A stretch of 64,000 nucleotides of DNA from Candidatus Schneideria nysicola (GTDB lineage: Bacteria > Pseudomonadota > Gammaproteobacteria > Enterobacterales > Enterobacteriaceae). Shown piece after piece: positions 42,786-59,196 of the stretch (its first letter is position 1; each line of letters begins with the position of its first letter). The stretch lies in assembly GCF_019923565.1 (NCBI RefSeq), contig NZ_CP074435.1, positions 95,089 through 159,088 of the forward strand, read 5' to 3'. The notes under the pieces are model-generated. The model was not told where the DNA came from. It was given only the letters and a program-made list of their open reading frames with translations, and searched no databases. The translations under genes and the position numbers were made by a program.

Positions 42786-44052
42786 AAGGACGGAGAAAAA
42801 ATTAGTAGTTGGATTAGAAATCGGTACATCTAAAATTATTACGTTAATTGGTGAAATTTTGCCTGATAGTATGATAAATATTATTGGAATAGGTAACTGT
42901 CAATCTCGAGGGATGGAAAAAGGTAGCATTACTAATTTAGACTTAGTAGTAACATGCATACAACAAGCTATCGATCAAGCTGAACTTATGGCTAACTGCC
43001 GAATTTCTTCTCTTTACCTAGCTATTTCTGGAAAATATATCCAATATCAAAATGAAATAGGTATGGTTCCTATAGTAGAAGAAGTCACATTAGAAGATTT
43101 AGAAAATGTCGTGCATATTGCAAAATCAGTGAAAGTTTGTGATGAACATCGTATTTTACATGTTATACCTCAGGAATATTCGATTGATAATCAAGACGGT
43201 ATTAAATATCCAGTGGGTTTATCTGGGGTACGAATGCAAGCTAAAGTACATATTATTACCTGTCATAATGATATGGTAAAAAATGTTGTAAAAGCAGTAG
43301 AACGGTGTGGAATAACCGTAGATAAACTGATTTTCTCTGGTTTAGCATCGAGTTATGCAGTGATTACTGAAGATGAACGTGAATTAGGAGTATGTGTAGT
43401 AGATATAGGGGGGGGAACAATGGATATGACTATTTATACGGCTGGTGCATTGCGACATTCTAAAGTTATCCCTTATGCAGGTCATACAGTTACGCGTGAT
43501 ATTTCTTATGCTTTTAACATCCCCATATTAGATGCTGAATTTATTAAAATTCAATACGGATGCGCATTCCGTGCCATGGTCAATAAAGAAGAACAATTAG
43601 AAATACCTAGTATGGGAGGCAGACCGACACGTAATTTACAAAGGCAAAATTTAGTAGAAGTTATTGAAGCACGTTACTCAGAATTATTACATTTAATTAA
43701 CGATGAGATTTTACGATTACAAGATCAACTTCGTAAAAATGGGATAACACACCATTTATCGGCTGGAATTATTTTAACTGGCGGCGCCTCTAAGATTGAG
43801 GGCATATTAAATAATGCGCAAAAAGTTTTTAATAATCAAGTTCGTATTGGATATCCTATTAATATTTCAGATTTAACAGATTATATAAAAGGACCTTGTT
43901 ATTCAACGGCAGTTGGATTATTACAATATGGGAAGGAAATTCGTTTCCATGGAGAAAAAACATTAGAGAAAAACCCTTTTTTTAGCGCATTTTTAAGAAA
44001 AATTCGTAATTGGATAAGAAAAGATGGTCATTTTATTATGCTCCTCTTATAG
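42778..44052 (+). CDS. ftsA: Cell division protein FtsA
   Basis: Actin-like protein that ties FtsZ to the membrane. ATG at 42778, preceded by AGGA, gives 424 residues (E. coli 420) starting MIKRTEKKLVVGLEIGTSK, as in E. coli; an upstream in-frame ATG (42718) lies inside fts[15 protein letters not shown] and ILTGGASKIEG are the nucleotide motifs. The C-terminal amphipathic membrane helix is recognisable (IRNWIRK) but continues into a hydrophobic GHFIMLLL tail rather than ending in the E. coli KEF. Confidence 0.95.
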   Translation: MIKRTEKKLVVGLEIGTSKIITLIGEILPDSMINIIGIGNCQSRGMEKGSITNLDLVVTCIQQAIDQAELMANCRISSLYLAISGKYIQYQNEIGMVPIVEEVTLEDLENVVHIAKSVKVCDEHRILHVIPQEYSIDNQDGIKYPVGLSGVRMQAKVHIITCHNDMVKNVVKAVERCGITVDKLIFSGLASSYAVITEDERELGVCVVDIGGGTMDMTIYTAGALRHSKVIPYAGHTVTRDISYAFNIPILDAEFIKIQYGCAFRAMVNKEEQLEIPSMGGRPTRNLQRQNLVEVIEARYSELLHLINDEILRLQDQLRKNGITHHLSAGIILTGGASKIEGILNNAQKVFNNQVRIGYPINISDLTDYIKGPCYSTAVGLLQYGKEIRFHGEKTLEKNPFFSAFLRKIRNWIRKDGHFIMLLL

Positions 44053-44107
44053 ATAGAATATTTTTGTGATGGATGACAGCAATAGACGGAAATGGAGAAA
44101 GACGATT

Positions 44108-45283
44108 ATGTTTGAACCAATGGAATTAACTAATGATGCAATCATTAAGGTTATTGGTGTTGGAGGAGGAGGAGGAAATGCGGTTGAACATATGATACGT
44201 GAAAGTATAGAGGGAGTTGATTTTTTTGCGGTTAATACGGATGCCCAAGCATTACGTAAAACTGCTATAAGCCAAACCATCCAGATAGGTAGTAGCATAA
44301 CAAAAGGATTGGGAGCGGGTGCTAATCCTGAAATAGGTAAAAGTGCCGCTGAAGAAGACCGTGAGGCTTTACATTCCGCCTTAGATGGAGCCGATATGGT
44401 TTTTATCGCTGCTGGAATGGGAGGGGGTACAGGTACAGGAGCAGCTCCAGTCGTAGCAGAAATCGCTAAAGATCTTGGTATTTTAACCGTAGCGGTGGTA
44501 ACCAAACCTTTTAACTTTGAAGGAAAAAAACGCATGATATTTGCGGAACAAGGTATTGCTGAACTCTCTAAACACGTAGATTCATTAATAATTATACCGA
44601 ACGATAAACTACTAAAAGTACTTAGCAGAGGTATTTCTCTTTTAGATGCTTTCGGCGCCGCTAATGATGTATTAAAAGGCGCGGTACAAGGGATTGCGGA
44701 GCTCATTACTCGTCCAGGTCTAATGAATGTCGATTTTGCAGATGTACGCACGGTAATGTCAGAAATGGGTTATGCTATGATGGGTTGTGGTATGTCTTGT
44801 GGTGAAGAAGATCGTGCAGAAGAAGCAGCGGAAATGGCAATATCTAGTCCATTACTAGAAGATATTGATCTTTCTGGCGCAAGAGGAGTACTGGTGAACA
44901 TTACGGCAGGATTGGATCTCCGTTTAGATGAATTTGAGACTGTTGGAAATACTATTCGTGCGTTTGCTTCCGATAATGCAACCGTAGTGATTGGGACATC
45001 TTTAGATACAGATATGAAAAATGAATTACGTGTTACTGTTGTCGCCACAGGAATAGGGATGGATAAGCGAGCTGACCCTACTCCCTTAATAAATAAAAGA
45101 AACGTTGAAGGTCAAGTCATGAATAATAATCGATACTCTAGTAAATCCTCAATATCTCAGCAGGAGCAAAAAAATACGCTAAAAACAACACTAAATACGC
45201 AAAAAATTCAACAATCTTCTCTTAGTAATAAAGAAGTAGATTATTTAGATATTCCTACTTTTTTACGTAAACATCTAGATTAG
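44108..45283 (+). CDS. ftsZ: Cell division GTPase FtsZ
   Basis: Tubulin homologue that forms the Z-ring. ATG 44108, after GGAGAAAG, gives [10 protein letters not shown] exactly as E. coli; the frame extends 14 codons further upstream but without family similarity. 391 residues (E. coli 383). Signature GGGTGTG is at about 104-110, the T7 loop [15 protein letters not shown] is intact and the tail [14 protein letters not shown] that binds FtsA and ZipA is kept. Around residue 227 the E. coli [15 protein letters not shown] reads [16 protein letters not shown], with two cysteines and one extra residue. Confidence 0.97.
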   Translation: MFEPMELTNDAIIKVIGVGGGGGNAVEHMIRESIEGVDFFAVNTDAQALRKTAISQTIQIGSSITKGLGAGANPEIGKSAAEEDREALHSALDGADMVFIAAGMGGGTGTGAAPVVAEIAKDLGILTVAVVTKPFNFEGKKRMIFAEQGIAELSKHVDSLIIIPNDKLLKVLSRGISLLDAFGAANDVLKGAVQGIAELITRPGLMNVDFADVRTVMSEMGYAMMGCGMSCGEEDRAEEAAEMAISSPLLEDIDLSGARGVLVNITAGLDLRLDEFETVGNTIRAFASDNATVVIGTSLDTDMKNELRVTVVATGIGMDKRADPTPLINKRNVEGQVMNNNRYSSKSSISQQEQKNTLKTTLNTQKIQQSSLSNKEVDYLDIPTFLRKHLD

Positions 45284-45348
45284 ATTATTAATTTCACTGA
45301 AAAATTAGATGCAGCTACAGAGAAACAACACTCTTTTGAGACGTCAAC

Positions 45349-46269
45349 ATGATAAAGCAAAGGACGTTGAAACGTGTTGTGAAAACGATGGGGATGGGGT
45401 TACATACTGGAGCAAAGGTAAAACTTACACTACGTCCTGGAATACCAAATTCTGGTATTATTTATCGACGATCTGATTTTAAAAATCCTGTATATTTATA
45501 TTCGAATGCGGAATCCGTAAGTAAGACCGCCGCTCTATGTACATGTATTATGAATCAATACGGAATACGCATTTTTACCGTGGAACATTTGAATGCGGCA
45601 TTAGCAAGTTTAGGGATTGATAACATTATTGTTGAAGTGGATGCGCCAGAAATTCCTATTATGGATGGAAGTTCGAATCCATTTATTTATTTACTTGCGG
45701 ATGCGGGTATACAAGAACTAGATTCTCCAAAAAAATTTATTAGGATAAAAAGAACGGTACGTGTTGAAGACAAAGATAAATGGGCTGAATTAACCCCTTA
45801 TCACGGATTTAATTTAGATTTTACCATTGATTTTAATCATCCTGTAATTCGCGCTACTTCACAACGTTATTTGTTTCAATTTTCTACTGATGCTTTTATT
45901 AAGCAGATCAGTAGCGCAAGAACGTTTGGATTTACGCGTGATATTGCATATCTACATTCTAATGGTTTAGCCCTAGGAGGGAGCTTTGATTGTGCTATTA
46001 TTATGGACGATCATCGTGTCCTCAATCGAAGAGGATTACGTTTTAAAGATGAATTTATACGCCATAAAATATTGGATGCGATAGGTGATTTATTTGTATG
46101 TGGTTATAATATTATCGGTCAATTTACTGGTTTTAAATCGGGTCATGCTATGAATAATAGGCTAATACAAACAGTACTTTCGAGAAAAGATGCATGGGAA
46201 TTCGTGACATTCCGTCATATATCAGAAATACCTACTTATCATTTACCACAACTGAATGATATATTGTAA
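45349..46269 (+). CDS. lpxC: UDP-3-O-acyl-N-acetylglucosamine deacetylase LpxC
   Basis: Committed zinc-dependent step of lipid A synthesis. Zinc ligands are visible in TVEHLNAAL (H80) and in [14 protein letters not shown] (H and D, about 239 and 243). 306 residues (E. coli 305) and highly similar from MIKQRTLKR onward. Position after ftsZ matches E. coli. Downstream, 46270-46479 is a 210-base AT-rich spacer where secM would be; I see no secretion-monitor frame there. Confidence 0.97.
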   Translation: MIKQRTLKRVVKTMGMGLHTGAKVKLTLRPGIPNSGIIYRRSDFKNPVYLYSNAESVSKTAALCTCIMNQYGIRIFTVEHLNAALASLGIDNIIVEVDAPEIPIMDGSSNPFIYLLADAGIQELDSPKKFIRIKRTVRVEDKDKWAELTPYHGFNLDFTIDFNHPVIRATSQRYLFQFSTDAFIKQISSARTFGFTRDIAYLHSNGLALGGSFDCAIIMDDHRVLNRRGLRFKDEFIRHKILDAIGDLFVCGYNIIGQFTGFKSGHAMNNRLIQTVLSRKDAWEFVTFRHISEIPTYHLPQLNDIL

Positions 46270-46479
46270 TTATGACATAATTTTATATTATTTTTTTACC
46301 TTCCTCTTTATGAAGAATTTGCGTCACATGGAATCAATTCTACGATTCGATATATATTATATACTTACAATACTCTCCCCTAATCAGAGGGTTTCTGCTA
46401 TTGTTTAACAAACTAACTTATCTTGTTATTGAAGATCATATAAAAAAATTAGAAACAATATAGAAGAGAGATAATATAT

Positions 46480-49068
46480 ATGATGTTTTTTAAAAAAATT
46501 TTCAGTAATCGTAATGATAGAATGCTTCGTCGTATGACAACTATTCTGAAAAAAATTAATGCAATAGAAACTAACATGGAAAGGTTAAGTGATAAACAGT
46601 TAATAGCTAAAACGTCCGAATTTCGATTACGAATTCAAGATGGAGAAACTATTGCACAACTCTTACCAGAAGCATTTGCTGTAGTTAGAGAAGCCAGTAA
46701 ACGTGTATTTAATATGCGTCATTTTGACGTACAAATATTAGGAGGTATTGCTTTAAACGAAAGATGTGTGGCGGAAATGCGTACAGGAGAAGGCAAAACT
46801 TTAACAGCTACTTTATCTGCCTACCTTAATGCGTTAAATGGAAAAGGTGTACACATAGTAACCGTTAACGATTACTTAGCTAAAAGGGATGCAGAAAATA
46901 ATCGTCCTCTTTTTGAATTTCTGGGTATGACTGTTGGCATGAATTTAGCGGGTTTACCAAATAAAGAGAAACATACTGCTTATGCCGCAGATATTACATA
47001 CGGAACAAATAATGAATATGGATTCGATTATCTGCGCGATAATATGGTTTTTCATCCGGAAGAACGAGTACAGAGAAAATTACATTATGCTATAATAGAT
47101 GAAGTAGATTCAATTTTAATTGATGAAGCAAGAACGCCACTAATTATTTCTGGTTCGTATGAAGATAGTTCCGATCTTTATATCAAGATAGATAAACTGA
47201 TTAGAAATGTGATCAAAAAAAATAAAGAAGATTATGGTATAGACTGTAATACGGAGGGTTATTTTTCCATAGATGCCAAATCTCGTCAGGTATATTTAAC
47301 AGAATCAGGACTAATATTACTTGAAAATCTTATGGTGAATGAACAGCTTGTTACAGATAGTCAATCTATTTATTCTCCATCTAATATTATCTTGATGCAT
47401 CATGCCAATTCTGCTTTACGTGCTCATCTCCTATTTTTTCGGGATGTTGATTACATTGTAAAAAATGGAGAAATCATGATAGTTGACGAACATACAGGTC
47501 GTACGATGCCAGGACGTAGATGGTCTGATGGATTACATCAAGCTTTAGAGGCGAAAGAAAATGTGTCTATTCAAAGTGACAATCAAACATTAGCATCTAT
47601 TACTTTTCAAAATTATTTTCGTTTATATGAAAAACTGGCTGGAATGACTGGTACTGCTGCAACTGAGGCGTTCGAATTAAGTACTATCTATGGATTAGAT
47701 ACGGTTGTTATTCCTACTAATCGTCCAATGATTCGTCAAGATATGCCCGATTTAGTCTATATTACAGAAAAAGAAAAAATCAACGCTATCATAGCAGATA
47801 TCCGAAGATGTATAAATCGTGGACAACCTGTTTTAGTAGGAACGATTTCTATTGAAAAATCAGAAACTATATCCAGAGAACTAAAAAAATCTGGAATTAA
47901 ACATCAAGTACTAAACGCAAAATTCCATGCTATTGAAGCCGATATCATCGCTCAAGCGGGAAAACCCGGATCCGTCACTATAGCTACTAATATGGCAGGA
48001 AGAGGAACCGATATTATATTAGGAGGGAATTGGCAATCTGACCTGAATAAATTAGATAAACCTAATATCAAACAGATTCACGAGATCAAATCTGCTTGGA
48101 AAATCCGTCATCAGAGGGTAGTAGAAGCGGGTGGATTACATATTATAGGTACTGAAAGACATGAATCACGACGGATAGATAATCAACTTCGAGGAAGGTC
48201 TGGACGACAAGGTGATGCGGGTTCCTCTCGTTTCTATTTATCAATGGAAGATACTCTAATGCGAATATTTGCTTCTCAACGTATTTCGAATCTTATGAAA
48301 AGATTGCAAATGAAAAAGGGAGAAGCAATAGAGCACCCTTGGATAACGAAATCTATTGCTAATGCTCAACGCAAAGTAGAAAATCGGAATTTTGATATTC
48401 GTAAACAACTCTTAGAATATGATGATGTTGCTAATAATCAAAGACGTACCATTTATAGTCAACGCAATGAATTATTAATGTTATCTGATATCAGTGAAAC
48501 TATTGCTAATATTAGAAAAGACGTACTAATACGTGTAATGCACGTATATATTCCTTTACATTCTGTAAAAGAAATGTGGAATATTGAAGGTTTACAAAAA
48601 CATCTTAAAGATGATTTTGATTTAGACTTTACTCCTAACAGAATAGAAAAAGAACAAACATACTTTGAAAATATATTAAAACAATCTTTAGAACAATACC
48701 AATATAAAGAAAAAATAGTCGGAATAGAAGTCATGCGTAAAATTGAAAAAAAAGTTATGTTACAAACTATTGATTTCTTTTGGAAGGAACATTTAGCCGC
48801 TATAGATTATTTACGTCAAGGTATTCATTTTAGGGGGTATGCACAAGTCGATCCCAAACAAGAATACAAACGCGAATCCTTTAATATGTTTAGTGATATG
48901 CTGGAAGCGGTAAAATATGAGGTCATTAGTACTTTAAGTAAGCTGCAATTTTCGAAACCATTAGAACATTGGAATGGGTGTAAAGCAAACCAATCGGTTT
49001 CAAACAAATCGTTCAATAAAAACAACAATAAAAAACTATCAGAACATCGTTATCCTTTCTTTATATAA
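46480..49068 (+). CDS. secA: Preprotein translocase ATPase SecA (C-terminally shortened)
   Basis: Motor that drives unfolded preproteins through SecYEG. Walker [12 protein letters not shown] near residue 100, [49 protein letters not shown] and [14 protein letters not shown] are intact, as are the scaffold and IRA1 regions to [12 protein letters not shown]. 862 residues against 901: the linker and zinc-binding CPCGSGKKYKQCHG domain that contacts SecB and lipid are absent, replaced by a short Asn/Lys-rich end. Two adjacent ATGs (46480, 46483) follow AGAAGAGAG. Confidence 0.97.
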   Translation: MMFFKKIFSNRNDRMLRRMTTILKKINAIETNMERLSDKQLIAKTSEFRLRIQDGETIAQLLPEAFAVVREASKRVFNMRHFDVQILGGIALNERCVAEMRTGEGKTLTATLSAYLNALNGKGVHIVTVNDYLAKRDAENNRPLFEFLGMTVGMNLAGLPNKEKHTAYAADITYGTNNEYGFDYLRDNMVFHPEERVQRKLHYAIIDEVDSILIDEARTPLIISGSYEDSSDLYIKIDKLIRNVIKKNKEDYGIDCNTEGYFSIDAKSRQVYLTESGLILLENLMVNEQLVTDSQSIYSPSNIILMHHANSALRAHLLFFRDVDYIVKNGEIMIVDEHTGRTMPGRRWSDGLHQALEAKENVSIQSDNQTLASITFQNYFRLYEKLAGMTGTAATEAFELSTIYGLDTVVIPTNRPMIRQDMPDLVYITEKEKINAIIADIRRCINRGQPVLVGTISIEKSETISRELKKSGIKHQVLNAKFHAIEADIIAQAGKPGSVTIATNMAGRGTDIILGGNWQSDLNKLDKPNIKQIHEIKSAWKIRHQRVVEAGGLHIIGTERHESRRIDNQLRGRSGRQGDAGSSRFYLSMEDTLMRIFASQRISNLMKRLQMKKGEAIEHPWITKSIANAQRKVENRNFDIRKQLLEYDDVANNQRRTIYSQRNELLMLSDISETIANIRKDVLIRVMHVYIPLHSVKEMWNIEGLQKHLKDDFDLDFTPNRIEKEQTYFENILKQSLEQYQYKEKIVGIEVMRKIEKKVMLQTIDFFWKEHLAAIDYLRQGIHFRGYAQVDPKQEYKRESFNMFSDMLEAVKYEVISTLSKLQFSKPLEHWNGCKANQSVSNKSFNKNNNKKLSEHRYPFFI

Positions 49069-49140
49069 AAAAGAATATCTATTCCTTTTGAAGAATTTCT
49101 CCTCCATCATTTCAATTACCCGATATAGAACGGATCTCTC

Positions 49141-49776
49141 TTATAAGTAAGTAGAAGACAGTGTAATTTGAAACTTTTTAGCTAATTTAAGATAATATAG
49201 ATGTAAACGAATAACCTGATCTCTTATATCTTGAGGATATCCACTATTATCAATAATATCATCAGCAAACGATAGGCGATTTTGACGCGAAGATTGGACT
49301 AAAATAATTTTTTTCACTTCTTCATACTTCATATTGTCACGTTTCATAGCACGTTGAATTTGTGATTGATAATCCGTATCGACTAATAGTACTCGATTAG
49401 CACGAAATAAGTAAGATCTATTTTCAATTAATAAAGGAACAATCCATATAATATAGGATGGTGAATTAATAGAAAAAATTCTATCCTGACTTTTTTTTAA
49501 AATTACAGGATGAAGCAAAGATTCCATCCATATTCTATCACTAGGAACCTTAAAAATACGCTTTTTAAGATTAATGCGATCTAAAGATCCATTACTCCGT
49601 AAAATAGATAATCCAAATTTTTCCACCATTAATCGGAAAGCGAAGCTATTGGGTTTTACAACTTGTCTAGCAATAATATCAGTATCTACTAAAGGAATCC
49701 CTAATTTTGCAAAAGTATGAGCTACAGTACTCTTCCCACTCCCAATTCCACCCGTTATAGCAATAATATAAGCCAT
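49141..49776 (-). CDS. coaE: Dephospho-CoA kinase
   Basis: Last step of CoA synthesis. Walker A TGGIGSGKST (8-17), DTDIIARQVV and LLIENRSYLFRANRVLLVDTD are conserved. 211 residues (E. coli 206). The order secA / coaE (minus) / guaC (plus) matches E. coli with mutT, yacG and zapD removed. Pairs functionally with coaA at 26.5 kb. Confidence 0.95.
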   Translation of the reverse strand: MAYIIAITGGIGSGKSTVAHTFAKLGIPLVDTDIIARQVVKPNSFAFRLMVEKFGLSILRSNGSLDRINLKKRIFKVPSDRIWMESLLHPVILKKSQDRIFSINSPSYIIWIVPLLIENRSYLFRANRVLLVDTDYQSQIQRAMKRDNMKYEEVKKIILVQSSRQNRLSFADDIIDNSGYPQDIRDQVIRLHLYYLKLAKKFQITLSSTYL

Positions 49777-49941
49777 GCATTATTCTTTCTATGTTCTAAA
49801 ATACTCTAAATGATATCTTATATATTTGAAAAATTAAAGGATTTATAAGTAAAATAGATAATATCTCTCTCTATTGATAAAATAATCAAATTAACAATTA
49901 TTATTTATTCCATTAGTTGTTATTTATATAAGGAAAGTATA

Positions 49942-50994
49942 ATGCGCATTGAAGAAGATATAAAGCTAGGATTTAAAGATGTACTCATACGACCCAAACG
50001 TTCGACTCTAAGTAGTCGCTCAGATGTAGAATTACAACGTAATTTTAATTTTAAATACTCCAATATTAATTGGGTAGGAATTCCAATTATTGCTGCTAAT
50101 ATGGATACTATTGGAACTTTTCGTATGGCGGAAGCATTAGCTCATTTTGAAATATTAACGGCAATACAAAAACATTATAGCTTAGATAAATGGAAAAAAT
50201 TTCTTTCTCATACTTCTGAATTGACGTTACGTAACATTATGGTATCTACAGGAACATCTATTACCGATTTTGAAAAGATACAATCTATTTTTTCTTTATC
50301 AACACATTTGAATTTTATCTGTATCGATGTAGCTAATGGGTATTCAGAGAATTTTGTTGATTTTGTAAAGAAAATCAGAGACACCTATCCGTATAAAATA
50401 ATTTGTGCGGGGAATGTAGTCACAGGAGAAATGGTAGAAGAATTAATACTGTCTGGTGCGGATATTGTGAAAGTCGGTATAGGTCCTGGTTCGGTATGTA
50501 CCACTCGTGTAAAAACCGGTATTGGTTATCCTCAACTATCTGCGGTAATAGAATGTGCTGATGCTGCACATGGATTAAATGGACATATTGTAAGTGATGG
50601 AGGTTGCACTGTCCCTGGAGATATTGCAAAAGCATTTGGAGGAGGAGCGGATTTTGTCATGCTTGGGGGAATGTTTGCTGCACATGACGAATGTGAAGGT
50701 AAAATAATAGAAGAAAAAAATGGAGAAAAATTTATGTTATTTTATGGTATGAGTTCTGAATCTGCTATGAAACGTTATTTAGCTATTGCAGATTATCGTG
50801 CAGCAGAAGGAAAAACAGTAAAATTACCATTAAGAGGTCAAGTAAAACATTCTATTCAAGATATTTTAGGTAGCTTACGATCTACATGTACTTATGTTGG
50901 TGCAACATATTTAAAGGAGTTAACGAAACGTACCACCTTTATTCGTGTAGTAGAACAGGAAAATAGAGTTTTTACTACCTGCGTAAATAAATAA
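49942..50994 (+). CDS. guaC: GMP reductase
   Basis: Reductively deaminates GMP to IMP with NADPH, returning guanine nucleotides to the adenine branch (purA at 57.8 kb). [23 protein letters not shown] matches E. coli; catalytic Cys186 sits in GPGSVCTTR, and [26 protein letters not shown] and [12 protein letters not shown] are intact. 350 residues (E. coli 347). AAGGAAAG lies seven or so bases before the ATG. The 165-base spacer from coaE (49777-49941) should hold both divergent promoters. Confidence 0.97.
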   Translation: MRIEEDIKLGFKDVLIRPKRSTLSSRSDVELQRNFNFKYSNINWVGIPIIAANMDTIGTFRMAEALAHFEILTAIQKHYSLDKWKKFLSHTSELTLRNIMVSTGTSITDFEKIQSIFSLSTHLNFICIDVANGYSENFVDFVKKIRDTYPYKIICAGNVVTGEMVEELILSGADIVKVGIGPGSVCTTRVKTGIGYPQLSAVIECADAAHGLNGHIVSDGGCTVPGDIAKAFGGGADFVMLGGMFAAHDECEGKIIEEKNGEKFMLFYGMSSESAMKRYLAIADYRAAEGKTVKLPLRGQVKHSIQDILGSLRSTCTYVGATYLKELTKRTTFIRVVEQENRVFTTCVNK

Positions 50995-51027
50995 CTTATT
51001 CTTACTGATTCTTTTTTCTGATCTATA

Positions 51028-52044
<1,017 letters not shown>

Positions 52045-52240
52045 TTATTTTTATAATACAAATTTTTATTTCTTAAAAGATTAAAAGAAAGAAGAATGCA
52101 AATTAATTTTTACAACTATACTAAAAAAACTCTCTATTAGAAAATAGTTGGATTCTATCTAATATAATAATATATTATTTATTTTATATAATATAAATTA
52201 TGATGTTTAGAAAAATAGTATCAATGGAATATTAATAGCA

Positions 52241-53356
52241 ATGCAATTTTTTATCAGACGTGAACAAATATTAAAGTCATTACAACAAATTAGTGGTTTA
52301 TTTAGTCGTCAATCATCAAATTTATCCGCTAATTTACTAATACAAGTAAATAACAAAGATGTCATCTTTACAAGTACAGATTTAGAAATAGAAGTTTCTT
52401 TTTCTATCTCTCTCTCATTAGAAAATGAGAATAAAAAAGGAGCAATTGCCGTATCTGCACGTAAATTTTTTGATGTATTAAAAAATTTACCTAATGGAGT
52501 TAATATTTTAGTAATATTAGAAGATCTCAAACTATTCATTCGATATAATAATCACAATTATTTTTCTCTCTCTACCATGGCTGCCTCCGATTTTCCAATC
52601 GTAAATTTTTATTCTAATGAAATAGTAGAATTTTCTATAGAAAAAGATAATCTAAAAAGATTAATTAATTCTACTCATTTCTCTATGGCATATCAAGATG
52701 TGCGTTATTTTTTGAATGGAATGGTATTTGAAATCACAGAAGAAGGTGAATTTCGTACTATAGCAACGGATGGACATCGATTAGCTATGTGTTCTATCTC
52801 TCTTCATGAAGATATTCCTAATAGATTAATTATTTTACCTCGAAAAAGTATTATCGAGCTTAAACGTCTTTTTAATAATATAAACAGTCAAGTAAAAATC
52901 CAAATTGGAATTTCTAATATTCGTATTCAAATAGATGAATATATTTTTATGTCTAGACTTATAGAGAGTCAATTTCCAGACTATCGTCGTATTTTATCAT
53001 ATAATAGCTCTAATGTTATACAAATACATAAACTTGTATTAAAGCAAGCGTTAATTCGAACTTCAATTTTATCGAATGAAAAATTTAGATCAATAACAAT
53101 GTTTTTTAATACAAATCAATTAAAAATTCAATCTGAAAATTCTATAAAAGAAAGAGCAGAAGAAATATTAGATATTATTTATTTAGGTAATCCAATCGTT
53201 ATTAGCTTTAATGTAGATTATATTATTGATGTACTAAATGTTATTCAGAATGAATATGTTGATTTATATTTCACCAATGAACTATCAAGTATGCAAATAA
53301 AGGAAGTGAATAATCTTCACAAATCTTATTTTACAATTATGCCAATACGTATATAG
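52241..53356 (+). CDS. dnaN: DNA polymerase III beta subunit (sliding clamp)
   Basis: Ring-shaped processivity clamp of the replisome. 371 residues (E. coli 366) with REQILKSLQQISGLF, STDLEIEVSF, FSMAYQDVRYFLNGMVFE, TDGHRLAMCS, FPDYRRIL and a final YFTIMPIRI, which forms part of the clamp binding surface. In E. coli the order is dnaA-dnaN-recF-gyrB; here obgE (opposite strand) precedes it and gyrB follows, with neither dnaA nor recF. The 223-base upstream spacer (52018-52240) shows no TTATCCACA-like DnaA box that I can see. Confidence 0.97.
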   Translation: MQFFIRREQILKSLQQISGLFSRQSSNLSANLLIQVNNKDVIFTSTDLEIEVSFSISLSLENENKKGAIAVSARKFFDVLKNLPNGVNILVILEDLKLFIRYNNHNYFSLSTMAASDFPIVNFYSNEIVEFSIEKDNLKRLINSTHFSMAYQDVRYFLNGMVFEITEEGEFRTIATDGHRLAMCSISLHEDIPNRLIILPRKSIIELKRLFNNINSQVKIQIGISNIRIQIDEYIFMSRLIESQFPDYRRILSYNSSNVIQIHKLVLKQALIRTSILSNEKFRSITMFFNTNQLKIQSENSIKERAEEILDIIYLGNPIVISFNVDYIIDVLNVIQNEYVDLYFTNELSSMQIKEVNNLHKSYFTIMPIRI

Positions 53357-53391
53357 AAAAGATATATATATTGGCAATATTGATTTACTAA

Positions 53392-55863
<2,472 letters not shown>

Positions 55864-55962
55864 CATGTTCAGAAATATTTATTTTTATCAACAAGCAATA
55901 TAAATTGTACAATTTTTAAATTATATTAATTGATATTTTTTTTATAAAAAGGTATTATTAAT

Positions 55963-56610
55963 GTGAATACTCTCCGTACACGCTTTCGGGGTTTCTATCC
56001 AGTAGTCATTGATATAGAGTCTGCAGGTTTAAATGCAAATACTCATGCTCTTTTAGAAATTGCAGCCATTACCTTAAAAATGGATAAAAATGGTTGGCTT
56101 CAATTAGATAAAATATTTCACTTTCATATAGAACCTTTCCCAGGTTCTATATTACAACCAGAAGCATTAGCATTAAATCGTATAGAACCTAATAATCCTT
56201 TACGAGGAGCAGTGACAGAACATCAAGCTCTAAATGAAATTTTTTTTGCAGTAAGACAAGGTATTAAAAATCAAGAATGTAATCGTGCTATTATTGTAGC
56301 ACATAATGCTGCTTTCGATCATAGTTTTGTAATGGCGGCCGCAGAAAGAGCAAATTTACAGAATAATCCGTTTCATCCATTTTCAACATTTGATACTGCT
56401 GCATTAAGTGGTCTAGTTTTTGGACAAACTGTACTTGCTAAAGCTTGTGCTGCGGCAGGTATTACATTTCATACAAGCTTCGCTCATTCCGCTTTATATG
56501 ATACCGAAAGAACAGCAGAACTATTTTGTGAATTGGTTAATCGATGGAAAAGATTAGGAGGTTGGCCTATAAATATATCGACATTAATATTAGATAAAAA
56601 CTTCAAATAA
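55963..56610 (+). CDS. rnt: Ribonuclease T
   Basis: DEDDh 3'-5' exoribonuclease that trims stable RNA 3' ends and turns over tRNA CCA ends. GTG start at 55963, after AAAAAGG. ExoI motif VIDIESAG gives D17 and E19; [10 protein letters not shown] and [15 protein letters not shown] supply the other catalytic Asp and His. Residue blocks [15 protein letters not shown] and [11 protein letters not shown] match E. coli; 215 residues both. The rnt-grxD pairing follows the E. coli neighbourhood with lhr removed. Confidence 0.95.
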   Translation: MNTLRTRFRGFYPVVIDIESAGLNANTHALLEIAAITLKMDKNGWLQLDKIFHFHIEPFPGSILQPEALALNRIEPNNPLRGAVTEHQALNEIFFAVRQGIKNQECNRAIIVAHNAAFDHSFVMAAAERANLQNNPFHPFSTFDTAALSGLVFGQTVLAKACAAAGITFHTSFAHSALYDTERTAELFCELVNRWKRLGGWPINISTLILDKNFK

Positions 56611-56639
56611 TTAGACATTTATTCTAAAATGGAAATATA

Positions 56640-56966
56640 ATGAATAATACTACTATTAACGAAATTAAAAAACAAATTCAAAATAATCCTATACTACTGT
56701 ATATGAAAGGTTCACCAGAAAAACCCAACTGTGGATTCTCTGCTCAAGCAGTAAAAATATTATCAATATATGATGTTCCTTTTGAATATATTGATGTATT
56801 AAAACATTTAGATATTCGAACTGAACTTCCTAAGTTCGCTAACTGGCCTACCTTTCCACAGTTATGGGTTAATGGAGAACTAATAGGAGGATGTGATATA
56901 TTAGTTGAAATGCATCATAAAGGAGAATTACAGCATATTCTTCACTCTGCTAGTAGTAGTAAGTGA
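56640..56966 (+). CDS. grxD: Monothiol glutaredoxin GrxD
   Basis: CGFS-type glutaredoxin that carries a [2Fe-2S] cluster and serves in iron-sulphur transfer. The CGFS motif is at 31-34 after KGSPEKPN; WPTFPQLWVNGELIGGCDI is the glutathione-binding region. 108 residues (E. coli 115). It ends just before the converging rlmB with 55 bases between. Confidence 0.96.
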   Translation: MNNTTINEIKKQIQNNPILLYMKGSPEKPNCGFSAQAVKILSIYDVPFEYIDVLKHLDIRTELPKFANWPTFPQLWVNGELIGGCDILVEMHHKGELQHILHSASSSK

Positions 56967-57021
56967 GAGAGCTAGGAGGTATATTTTATTTGTTGTATAG
57001 AATAATATTAGATAGGTTTAT

Positions 57022-57786
57022 TTAGATCGTATTAAAGTGACGTTGTCTTATTACTTCAAATAAACATACTCCGGTAGCGGTAGCTACATTAAGCGTATTT
57101 ACAGATCCCATCATAGGGATCTGTACTATTTGGTCACACCAAACTTTTGTTAATTTTCGTATTCCTTTTTCTTCCCCTCCTAATACTAGGGCGAGAGATC
57201 CTCTCAATTCCATCTGATAGAGATTGATATTTGCCTCTGAATCTGTACCAATAATCCATATATTTTTCTCTTTTAATTTTTTAATTATACGTATTATATT
57301 GGTAACACGTATAATCTTGACAGATTCGGCCGCTCCACTAGCTACTTTTTGAGCAATGGCATTCAAATTAGCGGATCTATTTTTAGGGATAATTACAGCA
57401 TTGACACCTGCTGCATCGGCACAACGTAAACAAGCCCCAAAATTACGGGAATCCGTAATACCATCTAATATTAAAAATAACATTGGAGATAAAGCCTCAT
57501 TCCGCTGTAATAATTCTAATAGATCACTTTCTTTGAATTGTACGGTTCGTTTGATAGAGGCTACTACACCTTGATGTTTTGCATCTCGAATATTAACTAA
57601 AGTATTTAAAGTAGATAGGCTAACAAAATGAATCTTTATATTCATTTTAAGAAGATTATGTACAATGTTTTTTAAACGAGGATTAGTAGAATCTTTTAAA
57701 AAATATACACAAAGAATGTCTTTATAATTATGTTTAAAAAAAGATTCTATAGTATGAATACCATAAATAATTTCATTTTGGATCAT
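57022..57786 (-). CDS. rlmB: 23S rRNA Gm2251 2'-O-methyltransferase RlmB
   Basis: SPOUT-class methyltransferase acting on 23S rRNA. IYGIHTIESFF at the N-terminus, ILDGITDSRNFGACLRCADAAGVNAVIIPKNRSANLN, and the knot motifs ALVLGGEEKGIRKL and IPMMGSVNTLNVATATGVCLFE match E. coli RlmB. ATG 57786 gives 254 residues (E. coli 243) and stands 2 bases after the purA stop (TGATAATG); a TTG at 57798 would overlap purA. rnr and nsrR, between purA and rlmB in E. coli, are missing. Confidence 0.95.
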   Translation of the reverse strand: MIQNEIIYGIHTIESFFKHNYKDILCVYFLKDSTNPRLKNIVHNLLKMNIKIHFVSLSTLNTLVNIRDAKHQGVVASIKRTVQFKESDLLELLQRNEALSPMLFLILDGITDSRNFGACLRCADAAGVNAVIIPKNRSANLNAIAQKVASGAAESVKIIRVTNIIRIIKKLKEKNIWIIGTDSEANINLYQMELRGSLALVLGGEEKGIRKLTKVWCDQIVQIPMMGSVNTLNVATATGVCLFEVIRQRHFNTI

Positions 57787-57788
57787 TA

Positions 57789-59096
<1,308 letters not shown>

Positions 59097-59196
59097 TTAT
59101 ATAAAATAATAATAAAAATATCATCTCTATTTATAATAGTAAATAAGTACAATTATATTAATAAAAAAATATTAAAAATACTAGGATCTTCATTTT

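Noticed and set aside
44047..44751. A 234-codon open frame antisense to ftsZ
   Set aside because: It mirrors the conserved ftsZ coding strand, is rich in Ser/Pro/Ala as expected of antisense frames, resembles no family, and has no ribosome site.
46270..46479. secM between lpxC and secA
   Set aside because: No frame with a signal peptide or an arrest motif of the FxxxxWIxxxxGIRAGP type is present.
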